Source of the DNA: JBGPOS01 sp041488155 | Lineage (GTDB): Bacteria; Chloroflexota; Dehalococcoidia; Tepidiformales; Tepidiformaceae | Direction: 5' to 3' | NCBI GenBank assembly: GCA_041488155.1 | Contig: JBGPOS010000046.1 | Coordinates: 1-31,275, forward strand | DNA length: 31,275 bases | In this document: piece after piece, positions 1-5,968 of the stretch | Layout of the letters: every line of letters starts with the position of its first letter | Numbering within the stretch: position 1 is the first letter of the stretch | Notes under the pieces: generated by a model | What the model was told of the DNA's origin: nothing | Seen by the model: only the letters and a program-made list of their open reading frames with translations | The model's database searches: none | Translations under genes and position numbers: made by a program

Positions 1-2
1 AG

Positions 3-365
3 TGTGCGATGGCGATCCAGGCCGAACTCGGGGCGTCTGAGCCCATGCAGCGGCCCGAGGCGGCCGCAGCTACCAGTTCGGAGCCCATGCAGCGGCCAGA
101 GACGGCCGCGGCTACCGGGATCCGCGTGCGAATCGGGCTGCACACCGGCGAAGTCGTGAAGGAGGGCGACGATTTCTTCGGCAAGGACGTCAACCTCGCC
201 GCCCGCATCGGCGCCCAGGCCCACGGCGGCCAAATCCTCGTCTCCGCCCTCCTCCACGACCTCGTCGCCGCCAGCGGCGCCTTCACCTTCAAAGACGGCC
301 GCGACCTCACCCTCAAGGGACTGGCCGGGGCGCACCGGGTCTACCAGGTCGTCCTCCCGAACTGA
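3..365 (+). CDS. Class III adenylate/guanylate cyclase, C-terminal part (5' end outside window)
   Basis: This is the last ~120 residues of a class III nucleotide cyclase catalytic domain; the reading frame is open to the left edge, so the first ATG (position 9) is probably internal. Recognisable blocks are RVRIGLHTGEV, FFGKDVNLAARI (with the Asn and Arg that stabilise the transition state in this family) and GGQILVS, followed by the usual LKGLAGAHRVYQV tail. Such domains make cAMP or cGMP from ATP or GTP and are commonly fused to sensor or ATPase modules, which here would lie upstream. Oddly, the linker before RVRIGLHTGEV contains two copies of a 14-residue unit starting EPMQRPE. A second cyclase gene sits at 5969-7303 on the other strand. 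Family assignment is firm; the full architecture and substrate are unknown. Confidence 0.85.
   Translation, partial: CAMAIQAELGASEPMQRPEAAAATSSEPMQRPETAAATGIRVRIGLHTGEVVKEGDDFFGKDVNLAARIGAQAHGGQILVSALLHDLVAASGAFTFKDGRDLTLKGLAGAHRVYQVVLPN
39..122 (+). repeat. Two-copy 42-nt in-frame tandem repeat inside the cyclase gene
   Basis: Copies run 39-80 and 81-122. The first 36 nt of the two copies differ at only 3 positions; the last 6 nt diverge. The unit encodes EPMQRPEAAAAT and EPMQRPETAAAT, so the reading frame is kept. It falls in the variable linker just before the RVRIGLHTGEV strand of the cyclase domain. Confidence 0.85.
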
Positions 366-376
366 TCCACCGCCAA

Positions 377-420
377 CTCCCTCTCCCACCGCAGCGGGAG
401 AGGGCCGGGGTGAGGGCCCA
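377..420. repeat. REP-like hairpin element between genes
   Basis: A perfect 9-bp inverted repeat, CCCTCTCCC at 379-387 and GGGAGAGGG at 396-404 with an 8-nt loop, is followed by GCCGGGGTGAGGGC. This hairpin plus GGGGTGAGGG layout resembles a dispersed intergenic repeat seen in many bacterial genomes. It lies 13 nt after the cyclase stop and might also stop transcription, but there is no T-run, so a Rho-independent terminator is not supported. Confidence 0.6.
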
Positions 421-429
421 GAGTCCCGA

Positions 430-496
430 GCGCTTAATGCTTAGTGCTTGGTTTCTAGCCTTTAGTCCTCTAGTCCTCATCGCTCATCGCTCATCG
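430..496. repeat. Block of short direct microrepeats
   Basis: This stretch consists of short near-repeats: CTTAATG/CTTAGTG/CTTGG, TAGTCCTC twice (about 463-478), and CTCATCG three times in tandem (476-496). The last array forms the stop codon region of the minus-strand membrane protein, and its 7-nt period places a TGA in more than one frame. Confidence 0.6.
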
Positions 497-972
497 CTCG
501 TTACAAGCATGGTCACGACCAGCGTCGAGAGCGCGAGCACCAGGGCGACCGTCGTGACGATCGTCATCGCGTCCCTGAGTCCGTCCTGGCGGTTGACGAT
601 TTCGCCCCGCCAGGCGTTCATCGCGGTCAGCCAGAGCACGACGACGAGCAATAGCAGGCTCGGGCCCAGGACTCGCCATCGGCGCCGTTCCACCAGGTAG
701 CCCAACGCAACGCCCCCAAGCACCAGCAGCGGCACGTTGACCGGCACCACCCAGTCGCGCCCGACGCTCCAGGAGTCGCGGGCCTGGAACGCGAGCGCGG
801 TGAATCCGAGGCCGAACAAGAGGCCTAGCAGCGGCCCGCGCAGACCCAGCAGGAAGCCGGCTGTCCCCGGCCAAGAGGGCGAAGGGATGCGGCTGCGGTC
901 GTGCAGGTAGCTGCCCGCCTTCTCGGACTCGGCGGGCACAGTCGCGCTGAAATCTGCCATTGCGGGGCACAT
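484..972 (-). CDS. Small four-helix integral membrane protein
   Basis: The predicted 162-residue protein has a polar N-terminus of about 35 residues and four hydrophobic segments, including AGFLLGLRGPLLGLLFGLGF, VPLLVLGGVALGYLV, GPSLLLLVVVLWL and TIVTTVALVLALSTLVVTML. The ATG at 972 is chosen because GGAG sits 8 nt before it; ATG 960 (MADFSAT) is a good alternative, and the frame stays open to an ATG at 1038. The pattern of helices around an R-x-R-W loop is reminiscent of the N-terminal membrane part of TgpA-type transglutaminase-like proteins, but no transglutaminase domain follows, so this is only a loose comparison. It is divergent from the crotonase-like gene at 1029. The stop codon lies in a tandem CTCATCG array. 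Confidence 0.6.
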   Translation of the reverse strand: MCPAMADFSATVPAESEKAGSYLHDRSRIPSPSWPGTAGFLLGLRGPLLGLLFGLGFTALAFQARDSWSVGRDWVVPVNVPLLVLGGVALGYLVERRRWRVLGPSLLLLVVVLWLTAMNAWRGEIVNRQDGLRDAMTIVTTVALVLALSTLVVTMLVTSDER

Positions 973-1016
973 CTTCGATGCTCCGCAGGCTTCCTGCAAC
1001 CAGAGCCCGAACCGGC

Positions 1017-1028
1017 TACGCTTGCGCC
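1017..1028 (+). promoter_or_regulatory. -10 element TACGCT placed for leaderless transcription
   Basis: TACGCT (1017-1022) lies exactly 6 nt before the GTG start at 1029, with a weak CTGCAA -35-like box 17 nt upstream (994-999). No Shine-Dalgarno sequence is present. The spacing would put the transcript start at or next to the GTG. Confidence 0.45.
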
Positions 1029-1688
1029 GTGAGTCCACCGACGGGCGCCGGCCACTGGTCCCTGGTCGATCTACGAGGCCGCGAGATTGCGTTCGACGCC
1101 CTTCTCGACGAGTTCGAATCCGCCCGGTCGGCCGGGGCGCGTGTAGTCGTCGTGGCAGTCGACGGGTCCACCACAGTGGCGGACGCGTCGCCCGAGAGCC
1201 TGCTCCTCCTCGAACGGTTGCCCCTCCCGACGGTCGCCGCGATTACAGGGGCGCTCAGCCGTGCAACCACCGACCTGGCACTCGCCTGCGATATCCGCGT
1301 CTGCAGCGCCGGCGCGACGCTACGGCCGCCGGTCGGCACGCGTCGAATCCTCCGTCTCATCGGGCCCGCCGCCTCCGTGGACCTGCTCCGCAGGGGGTCG
1401 CGCGTCGATGCCCCGGGTGCGTTCGCGGCCGGACTCGTCACGCAGGTCATGCCGGAAGGCGAGGACGTGGTCGCGGCCGCCCTTGCCCTGGCCCGCACCA
1501 TCGCCGCTCGCGGACCGATCGCCACCCGGTTGGCGAAGGAGGCTATCTGGCGCGGCCTCGAAATGCCCTTCGACCAGGCGCTCCGTTTCGAGACTGATTT
1601 GACCTTGCTGCTCCAGACGACCAAAGATCGCGCGGAGGGGGTTCGAGCGTTCTTAGATAAACGACCCCCAAAGTTTGAAGGTGACTGA
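1029..1688 (+). CDS. Crotonase-fold protein with degenerate active site
   Basis: This 219-residue protein aligns with the enoyl-CoA hydratase/isomerase superfamily through PTVAAITGALSRATTDLALACDIRV, the A-x-x-G-LV turn (AAGLVTQVMPE) and the C-terminal helices ending EGVRAFLDKRPPKFEGD. The catalytic parts are eroded: there is no FSAGAD oxyanion loop, the GGG-E-L loop reads ATTDL, and the PE-xx-LG-xxPGAGG block that carries the second catalytic Glu is deleted, leaving PPVGTRRILRLIG. It is therefore unlikely to hydrate enoyl-CoA and may act as a CoA-binding or scaffold partner. GTG 1029 is preferred over an upstream ATG at 960 because homology starts there and a -10 lies 6 nt away. The next gene starts 3 nt after its stop. 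Confidence 0.75.
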   Translation: MSPPTGAGHWSLVDLRGREIAFDALLDEFESARSAGARVVVVAVDGSTTVADASPESLLLLERLPLPTVAAITGALSRATTDLALACDIRVCSAGATLRPPVGTRRILRLIGPAASVDLLRRGSRVDAPGAFAAGLVTQVMPEGEDVVAAALALARTIAARGPIATRLAKEAIWRGLEMPFDQALRFETDLTLLLQTTKDRAEGVRAFLDKRPPKFEGD

Positions 1689-1691
1689 CGG

Positions 1692-1946
1692 ATGATTGTT
1701 CTCCTCGAAGAGCCAGAAGCCTGGTCGCTCATGATGCTCGTGAGCGCCGTGGCCATCGACAACGCCGATATCTCGAACGAAGCCAAGGACGCCATCCGCC
1801 GCTGGCGCTCCGACCGCAACGAGGCGAGCGACGAGCTGCGGAAGCTGACCGATGACCTCAACAAGGCTATGAACTCGCACATCGACGCGAAGTTCATGCG
1901 CCGCGTGAAGTCGACCGGCATGCGCGCCGACACGGTGAGGAAGTAA
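1692..1946 (+). CDS. Small charged protein, paralog 1
   Basis: This 84-residue protein of unknown function is paralogous to the product of the next gene. Both begin with a short hydrophobic-acidic segment and share the pattern VLV/MLV, then an acidic stretch, then RRWRS or KRWRS near residue 35-39, then a helical DDL-x-K-A region and a basic end. Aligning it to the second protein from residue 1 without gaps supports the ATG at 1692. The C-terminal half is probably helical and rich in Lys/Arg and Asp/Glu. It lies 3 nt after the crotonase-like gene and 2 nt before its paralog, so the three are probably co-transcribed. I do not recognise a named family. Confidence 0.65.
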   Translation: MIVLLEEPEAWSLMMLVSAVAIDNADISNEAKDAIRRWRSDRNEASDELRKLTDDLNKAMNSHIDAKFMRRVKSTGMRADTVRK

Positions 1947-1948
1947 CC

Positions 1949-2191
1949 ATGGAAGTGCGATTCACCGACGATGAACTCACGGAAGCGCTCACCGTCCTCG
2001 TCAACCGCATGGCCGGCGAGGCCGAGCTCTCCGACCGCGACCGCGCGATGCTCAAGCGCTGGCGCTCGTCCCAGATGAAGCTCGGCAGCGACGACATGGA
2101 CGACTTGGTCCGCAAGGCGAACGAAGACTTCGCCCGCGGCATCCAGCGGCGCGAGCGCAGCCAAATCCAGAAGCACGACTGGAACGACTGA
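1949..2191 (+). CDS. Small charged protein, paralog 2
   Basis: This 80-residue protein is the sister of the preceding gene: MEVRFTDDELTEALTVLVNR, then LSDRDRAMLKRWRSSQ, then SDDMDDLVRKANEDFARGI and a basic tail. It has no signal peptide and no membrane segment, so a cytoplasmic helical protein is likely. The start ATG follows the stop of paralog 1 by 2 nt, which suggests translational coupling. Tandem paralogs of this size may form a heterodimer. The function is unknown; the only clue is their position between a degenerate and an intact crotonase. Confidence 0.7.
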   Translation: MEVRFTDDELTEALTVLVNRMAGEAELSDRDRAMLKRWRSSQMKLGSDDMDDLVRKANEDFARGIQRRERSQIQKHDWND

Positions 2192-2214
2192 CGCCCCTCC
2201 CGGTGCCGTAAACT
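2188..2214 (+). promoter_or_regulatory. Promoter for leaderless enoyl-CoA hydratase mRNA
   Basis: The -10 TAAACT (2209-2214) ends 6 nt before the GTG at 2221, the same distance as at 1029. A CTGACG box (2188-2193) lies 15 nt upstream and could serve as -35. There is no ribosome binding site before the GTG, so the message is predicted to begin at or within a base of the start codon. Confidence 0.5.
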
Positions 2215-2220
2215 CTCGTT

Positions 2221-2874
2221 GTGGAACTCGAGCCCGTCCTCTTCGCAGTGGACCGCCGCGGCGTGGCGACGATCACCCTCAACCGCCCCGGGCAGTTGAA
2301 TGCCATCAACATGGCGATGCGCGACCTGCTCTGGACCTACCTCGAAGCCTGCCGCGACGACCCGGACGTGCGGGCGATCGTCTTCAGGGGCGAAGGCTCA
2401 TGCTTCAGCGCGGGCGCCGACATATCCGAGTTTGGTACCGCCCCCTCCATCATGGAGGCACGCCGTGCCCGCCACGAGCGCGACGTCTGGGGGCTGCTCC
2501 TCGACCACCGCTGCCTGACGATCGCCCGCATGCACGGCTACTGTTTCGGCGCCGGGCTCGAACTGCCACTCTGCTGCGACCTGCGCATCGCTGCCGAAGG
2601 CGCCACCTTCGCCCTTCCGGAAGTGACGCTGGGATATATCCCGAGCGCAGGCGGCACGCAGACCCTACCCCGGATCGCCCCTGCTGGCGTCGCGGCGCAC
2701 ATGATCCTCACCGGCGACCCGCTCGACGCCACCGCGGCCCTTCGCTGGGGCCTCGTCGACCGCGTCGTGCTGCTCCCCGAACTGGATGCGGCCGTGGAGT
2801 CTGAGGTCGAAGGGGCCCTGGGCAGCGGTGCGGGCCGGATGACGGCTCGGCGGCGCGCAATGGTGGGGGCGTAG
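2221..2874 (+). CDS. Enoyl-CoA hydratase/isomerase family protein, short C-terminus
   Basis: This crotonase-fold enzyme would act on acyl-CoA double bonds, typically hydration in beta-oxidation. It carries LNRPGQLNAIN (residues 20-30), the oxyanion loop FSAGADI (62-68), GAGLELPLCCDLRIA with Glu114, and LPEVTLGYIPSAGGTQTLPR with Glu134. The 20-residue gap between these Glu residues matches the catalytic pair of rat enoyl-CoA hydratase. At 217 residues it is about 40 shorter than usual: the last helices, which complete the trimer in many members, are replaced by a short Arg-rich tail. The GTG start is supported by homology and by the promoter 6 nt upstream. It is separated from the small-protein pair by 29 nt. 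Confidence 0.88.
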   Translation: MELEPVLFAVDRRGVATITLNRPGQLNAINMAMRDLLWTYLEACRDDPDVRAIVFRGEGSCFSAGADISEFGTAPSIMEARRARHERDVWGLLLDHRCLTIARMHGYCFGAGLELPLCCDLRIAAEGATFALPEVTLGYIPSAGGTQTLPRIAPAGVAAHMILTGDPLDATAALRWGLVDRVVLLPELDAAVESEVEGALGSGAGRMTARRRAMVGA

Positions 2875-2976
2875 GCGCAAGCTCTTCTTGCGGCCAAGCC
2901 GGGGTCGCGGTTGGCGCCGTCCGCTCGAGCCCTATTGCAACTCGCCGGAACAGTAGGGGTTAACGACGGCCGGAGG

Positions 2977-3288
2977 TCACTCTGGCTTGAGCGCGTCGAG
3001 CAACTTCTTCACGGTTAAGTGTGCAAACAGCGGGTGAACGAAATGGGCGTCGGCATTGACGTTGTACGAATTCCGCCGGCCAATCCTCGCTACCCGAACC
3101 ATATCCGCGCTGGAGAGGTCTTTGATGACGCTATAGAGCGTGCGTTCAGTGAGGCCGATGTTCTGCGACATATCTCGAAGGGTAGCTTCGGGGTTCATCG
3201 CCAGGTAGAAGAGGACGAACCCGTGGGGGCTGAGAAGCGCCCAGGTGCGATTGCGGGACTCTGCGTGCCGCTCGCTTGCCGACCCCAT
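2977..3288 (-). CDS. Winged helix-turn-helix transcriptional regulator (MarR-like)
   Basis: The 103-residue protein fits a small wHTH family: WALLSPHGFVLFYLAMNPEA, then LRDMSQNIGLTERTLYSVIKD as the helix-turn-helix, then a wing (MVRVARIGRRNSYNVN) and a short helix ending in HLTVKKLLDALK. These proteins bind DNA as dimers and often repress neighbouring genes. The ATG at 3288 is chosen because AGGAGG lies 6 nt upstream; a longer form would begin at 3324. It is divergent from the TasA-SipW module, and the intergenic region holds a TTGATT/AATCAA palindrome that could be its operator. No ligand-binding domain is visible. Confidence 0.82.
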   Translation of the reverse strand: MGSASERHAESRNRTWALLSPHGFVLFYLAMNPEATLRDMSQNIGLTERTLYSVIKDLSSADMVRVARIGRRNSYNVNADAHFVHPLFAHLTVKKLLDALKPE

Positions 3289-3424
3289 CGCGCTCCTCCT
3301 GGAGTACCCCGTTTTGGCAGTCAAAGACCCGCACTACTCGCCTTCCGCCTGCAAGAGATAGCGACCGCGAGTTAGCGAACTTGAAGCTCAATCCCCGGCC
3401 TTGAAGCGCCGGTTGACCGCCTGT

Positions 3425-3453
3425 TTGATTGTAGCCGATCTAATCAATATGTG
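3425..3453. promoter_or_regulatory. Divergent promoter region with palindromic operator candidate
   Basis: TTGATT (3425-3430) and AATCAA (3442-3447) form a perfect inverted repeat with an 11-nt spacer. On the plus strand TTGATT can be the -35 with TATGTG (3448-3453) as -10 at 17-nt spacing, giving a ~180-nt leader before the TasA-like gene. On the minus strand TACAAT (3433 to 3428) is a good -10 for the regulator gene. The palindrome overlaps both, so one bound dimer could control both directions. The rest of 3289-3424 shows no gene. Confidence 0.45.
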
Positions 3454-3546
3454 CCGCCGGGACAAAGAACGAGAAGCGCGTCCAATGCGACCCGAATCTT
3501 TCCGGAAAATCCCTTCAGTTACCTCCAACTGGTGCCGACATTCAAT

Positions 3547-3624
3547 CTAGGGCAAGCGTACGAGCGGAGTACCCGTTACGCCCGCCAAGGTCCACTTGGG
3601 GGCGGGAAACTGCCAAGTGCCTGG
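3547..3624 (+). promoter_or_regulatory. Structured 5' leader, possible riboswitch (c-di-GMP-I-like layout)
   Basis: The leader can fold into a three-helix shape. CTAGG (3547-3551) pairs with CCTGG (3620-3624, one G-U); GTAC (3558-3561) pairs with GTAC (3569-3572) around a 7-nt loop; CACTTGG (3593-3599) pairs with CCAAGTG (3613-3619). Single-stranded parts GGGCAA, ACGC-GCC, GGTCCA and GGGCGGGAAAC fall in the same order as conserved parts of the class I c-di-GMP riboswitch, but the conserved CAAAG and the GNRA loop are missing. The 3' strand of the closing helix overlaps the GGAG that precedes the start codon at 3639. The fold is visible; the class is a guess. Confidence 0.3.
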
Positions 3625-3638
3625 AGAAAGGCTCTCTC

Positions 3639-4262
3639 ATGGTGGGAGAGACCAGGATTTCCAGCTCGAGCGGCATGTTTCGGCGGGACAGCATCGGACG
3701 CGTACTTGTCGCCTGTCTGCTGTGCCTGATGCTCGTCCTTGCGTCGCTGGCCACCTTCACCGGGGCCATTTTCACGGACACGCAATCGGTCGGGTCGAAC
3801 ACAATCAGTACCGGTTCGGTCGACATCTCCACGTCCCCGGCCAGCGCCGTGGTGACGTTCAGCGCCATGGCGCCTGGCGACAAGGTGACCGCGCCAATTA
3901 CGGTCTCGAACGCGGGTTCTTTGCAACTTCGCTACGCCATCAAGAGCACCACCACCGAGAACACGCTCGCCGCCCAGCTCGACATGACAATCAAGAGTGG
4001 CGTCACGACGTGCACCAACGGCGGCTTCACAACGGACGGCACGGTGCTCTACGGCCCGAACGACTTCGGCAGCACCAGTGGCGTCAACGTCGTCGGTGAC
4101 CCGACGCAGGGGTCGCAGGCCGGCGACCGCACCCTCAACGCGAGCGCCAGCGAAGTGCTCTGTATCCAGGTGTCGCTCCCACTGGCGACGGGCAACAGCT
4201 TCCAGAGCCTGACCACGACTGCCACGCTCGACTTCATCGCCGAGCAGACGGCCAACAACTAG
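3639..4262 (+). CDS. TasA/camelysin-like secreted protein with SipW-cognate signal peptide
   Basis: The 207-residue protein has one N-terminal hydrophobic segment (about 21-44) followed by FTDTQSVGSNTISTGSVDI, the typical SipW-cognate signal region in which cleavage occurs near the T/S-D-T motif. The remainder is Thr/Ser/Asn-rich beta-sandwich-like sequence, with a TVSNAGSLQLRYAI strand pattern as in TasA-type matrix or fibre proteins. It is probably exported and assembled at the cell surface. ATG 3639 has GGAG 12 nt upstream; ATG 3675 (MFRRDSIG) would give a more ordinary signal peptide and is possible. The next gene, 33 nt on, encodes the matching signal peptidase. Two Cys (in TTCTNGG and EVLCIQV) could form a disulfide. 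Confidence 0.8.
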   Translation: MVGETRISSSSGMFRRDSIGRVLVACLLCLMLVLASLATFTGAIFTDTQSVGSNTISTGSVDISTSPASAVVTFSAMAPGDKVTAPITVSNAGSLQLRYAIKSTTTENTLAAQLDMTIKSGVTTCTNGGFTTDGTVLYGPNDFGSTSGVNVVGDPTQGSQAGDRTLNASASEVLCIQVSLPLATGNSFQSLTTTATLDFIAEQTANN

Positions 4263-4295
4263 ACGGAGCTTCGTCCAGGAGAGCTTGGGGGCCGG

Positions 4296-4955
4296 GTGAC
4301 CGGCCCGAGCTCCCGAAAGGTTGCCCTGACGATGGCCGCATCCATTCTCGTTCACCCGGAGCATCCGGCCCGCCAAGGAGAGCAGCATCGATCGGGCGCC
4401 AGGGCCATGTGGCTCGCCGCGCTCATTGCCCGCACGATGGTCGTCTGCGCTGTGTTGCTGGCGGTCGCCGTCCTCGCGATAGCCGCCGTGCCTGCGATAT
4501 TCGGCTTCAAGACCATGGTCGTGACCAGCGGCAGCATGGCCCCCGCGATCGAGGCTGGTGATGCGGCTCTGATTCGCCCTATCCGCCCGGAAGAAGTCCA
4601 GGCCGGCGACGTTGTCACGTTTGCAGGATGGAATTCGGCGCGCGGTACTACCACCCATCGGGTGGTCGCCATCAAAGAAATCGCGGGGACCCTCTACTTC
4701 CAGACCAGGGGCGACGCCAACAACACGGCCGACCCGGACCTCGTCCCCGCTGCCGCCGCCGTCGGCACGGTGGAGTTCGTGATCCCACGGGCTGGCTTCG
4801 TCCTTCAGTTCACCACCAGCGGCTCCGGACGGCTGCTTCTCGTGGTCCTTCCGCTCGCGCTCATTCTCGTCGCCGAGATGACCGGGATCGTCCGAAACAC
4901 AGCACGTTCGCGGAGAGCCGACGGCCCGGAGCCCGGCAGCGGGGCGAGTGGATGA
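4296..4955 (+). CDS. sipW: Signal peptidase I, SipW/ER type
   Basis: This membrane protease should remove signal peptides from the proteins on either side of it. A transmembrane helix (about 41-66) precedes VTSGSMAPAIEAGD with nucleophile Ser80, then TTTHRVV with His121 in place of the bacterial Lys, and TRGDANNTADPD with Asp140; a second helix (179-196) closes the protein. The Ser-His-Asp set marks the archaeal/eukaryotic/SipW branch, not the Lep branch. The GTG at 4296 has AGGAG some 17 nt upstream, so internal ATGs at 4332 or 4407 are possible starts. Its last codons overlap the start of the following gene (ATGA), implying coupled translation. Confidence 0.9.
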   Translation: MTGPSSRKVALTMAASILVHPEHPARQGEQHRSGARAMWLAALIARTMVVCAVLLAVAVLAIAAVPAIFGFKTMVVTSGSMAPAIEAGDAALIRPIRPEEVQAGDVVTFAGWNSARGTTTHRVVAIKEIAGTLYFQTRGDANNTADPDLVPAAAAVGTVEFVIPRAGFVLQFTTSGSGRLLLVVLPLALILVAEMTGIVRNTARSRRADGPEPGSGASG

Positions 4956-5959
4956 ACGGCGGGCGCTCCCTCTGGCGGGTCGGCCTGGCGGGTCTCGCGG
5001 CGGCTCTCCTCGCCGCTACCAGTTTCGTCTCACCCTACCGGCCCACCTCAGCCCTCCTGAGCGATACCCAGGCAGCCGGCGCGAACGTGCTCGCCACCGG
5101 AGCTCTCGCGGCGCCCACGTCGGCCTCGGCCTCGGTGGCTGGGTCGTCGATCGTCGTTACCTGGACGGCGACGTCGAGCACCTTCGCCACCGGCCACAAC
5201 GTCCTGCGCTCGACCACCTCGGGCGGCTCCTACTCCCAGATCGCCCAGGTCACCCCCCGCACGACCGTCACCTATACCGACTCGACCGTGTCGGCGGGCG
5301 TGACCTACTACTACGTGCTCCAGGCCTACTACCAGAACTGGGTCAGCGCCAACAGCAACGAGACGAGCGCAGTGGTGCCGAGCACCCCGATCACCCTCAC
5401 CACTACGGGGGACGACTATCTGAGGAGCGGCTCCGCGAACACGAACGACGGCACCGCCACCTTCATCCGGGTTCAGCAATCCGGCAGCAACCGTGCCCTC
5501 GTGCAGTTCGATGCAGCCAGTCTCACCAGCCAGGTCGGTTCAAAGACGGTCGCGACGGCGAAGCTGCGACTCTACATCGAGAGCAACGGCGACAACTGGA
5601 GCGCCTCCGGCCGCACGGTCGACGTCCACCGCCTATCCGTGGCCTGGACCGAGCTCGGCGCCACCTGGAACTGCCCGATCGACACGAACCTCGGCAACAG
5701 CTCGGCCGACTGCGCGACCCAGTGGGCCGGCGGCACGTACGTCGCGACCGCGAGCGCATCTCTGCTCCACACCAACGGGCTCCTCGGCTGGGTGGAGTGG
5801 GACGTCACGGCTGATGTCGTCGCCATGGTGGCGAGCCCCTCGACGAACTACGGCTGGATTGTTAAGAAGACCCTCGAAACCCAGAACGGTCGTGCCGATT
5901 ACACCAGCCGGGAGGGCGCTTCCAACCATCCGCAGCTGTACGTGACCTTCACGAACTGA
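4952..5959 (+). CDS. Secreted FnIII-DNRLRE domain protein with SipW-type signal
   Basis: The 335-residue product starts with a hydrophobic signal (8-26) followed by ALLSDTQAAGANVLATGAL (34-52), which mirrors the SipW-cognate motif of the TasA-like protein. A fibronectin type III domain spans about 55-142 (SIVVTWTATS, YYYVLQAYY). A DNRLRE-type beta-sandwich runs from about 150 to the end (DDYLRSGSANTNDGTATFIR, RALVQFD, ATAKLRLYI, WVEWDVTADV, QLYVTF). Such domains occur in secreted carbohydrate-associated and surface proteins. The ATG overlaps the sipW stop by ATGA. A degenerate copy of its last 25 codons lies at 7360-7434. A role in the cell surface or matrix is inferred. Confidence 0.85.
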   Translation: MNGGRSLWRVGLAGLAAALLAATSFVSPYRPTSALLSDTQAAGANVLATGALAAPTSASASVAGSSIVVTWTATSSTFATGHNVLRSTTSGGSYSQIAQVTPRTTVTYTDSTVSAGVTYYYVLQAYYQNWVSANSNETSAVVPSTPITLTTTGDDYLRSGSANTNDGTATFIRVQQSGSNRALVQFDAASLTSQVGSKTVATAKLRLYIESNGDNWSASGRTVDVHRLSVAWTELGATWNCPIDTNLGNSSADCATQWAGGTYVATASASLLHTNGLLGWVEWDVTADVVAMVASPSTNYGWIVKKTLETQNGRADYTSREGASNHPQLYVTFTN

Positions 5960-5968
5960 TCGCCGCCT

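Noticed and set aside
1016..2176. Minus-strand 386-codon frame opposite the crotonase-like gene and the small paralogs
   Set aside because: It is an antisense shadow; the plus-strand genes show homology or paralogy, and this frame is Ser/Arg-rich without a family pattern.
3451..3729. Plus-strand 92-residue frame across the TasA-like leader
   Set aside because: It has no ribosome site or recognisable sequence, overlaps the structured leader and runs out of frame into the TasA-like gene.
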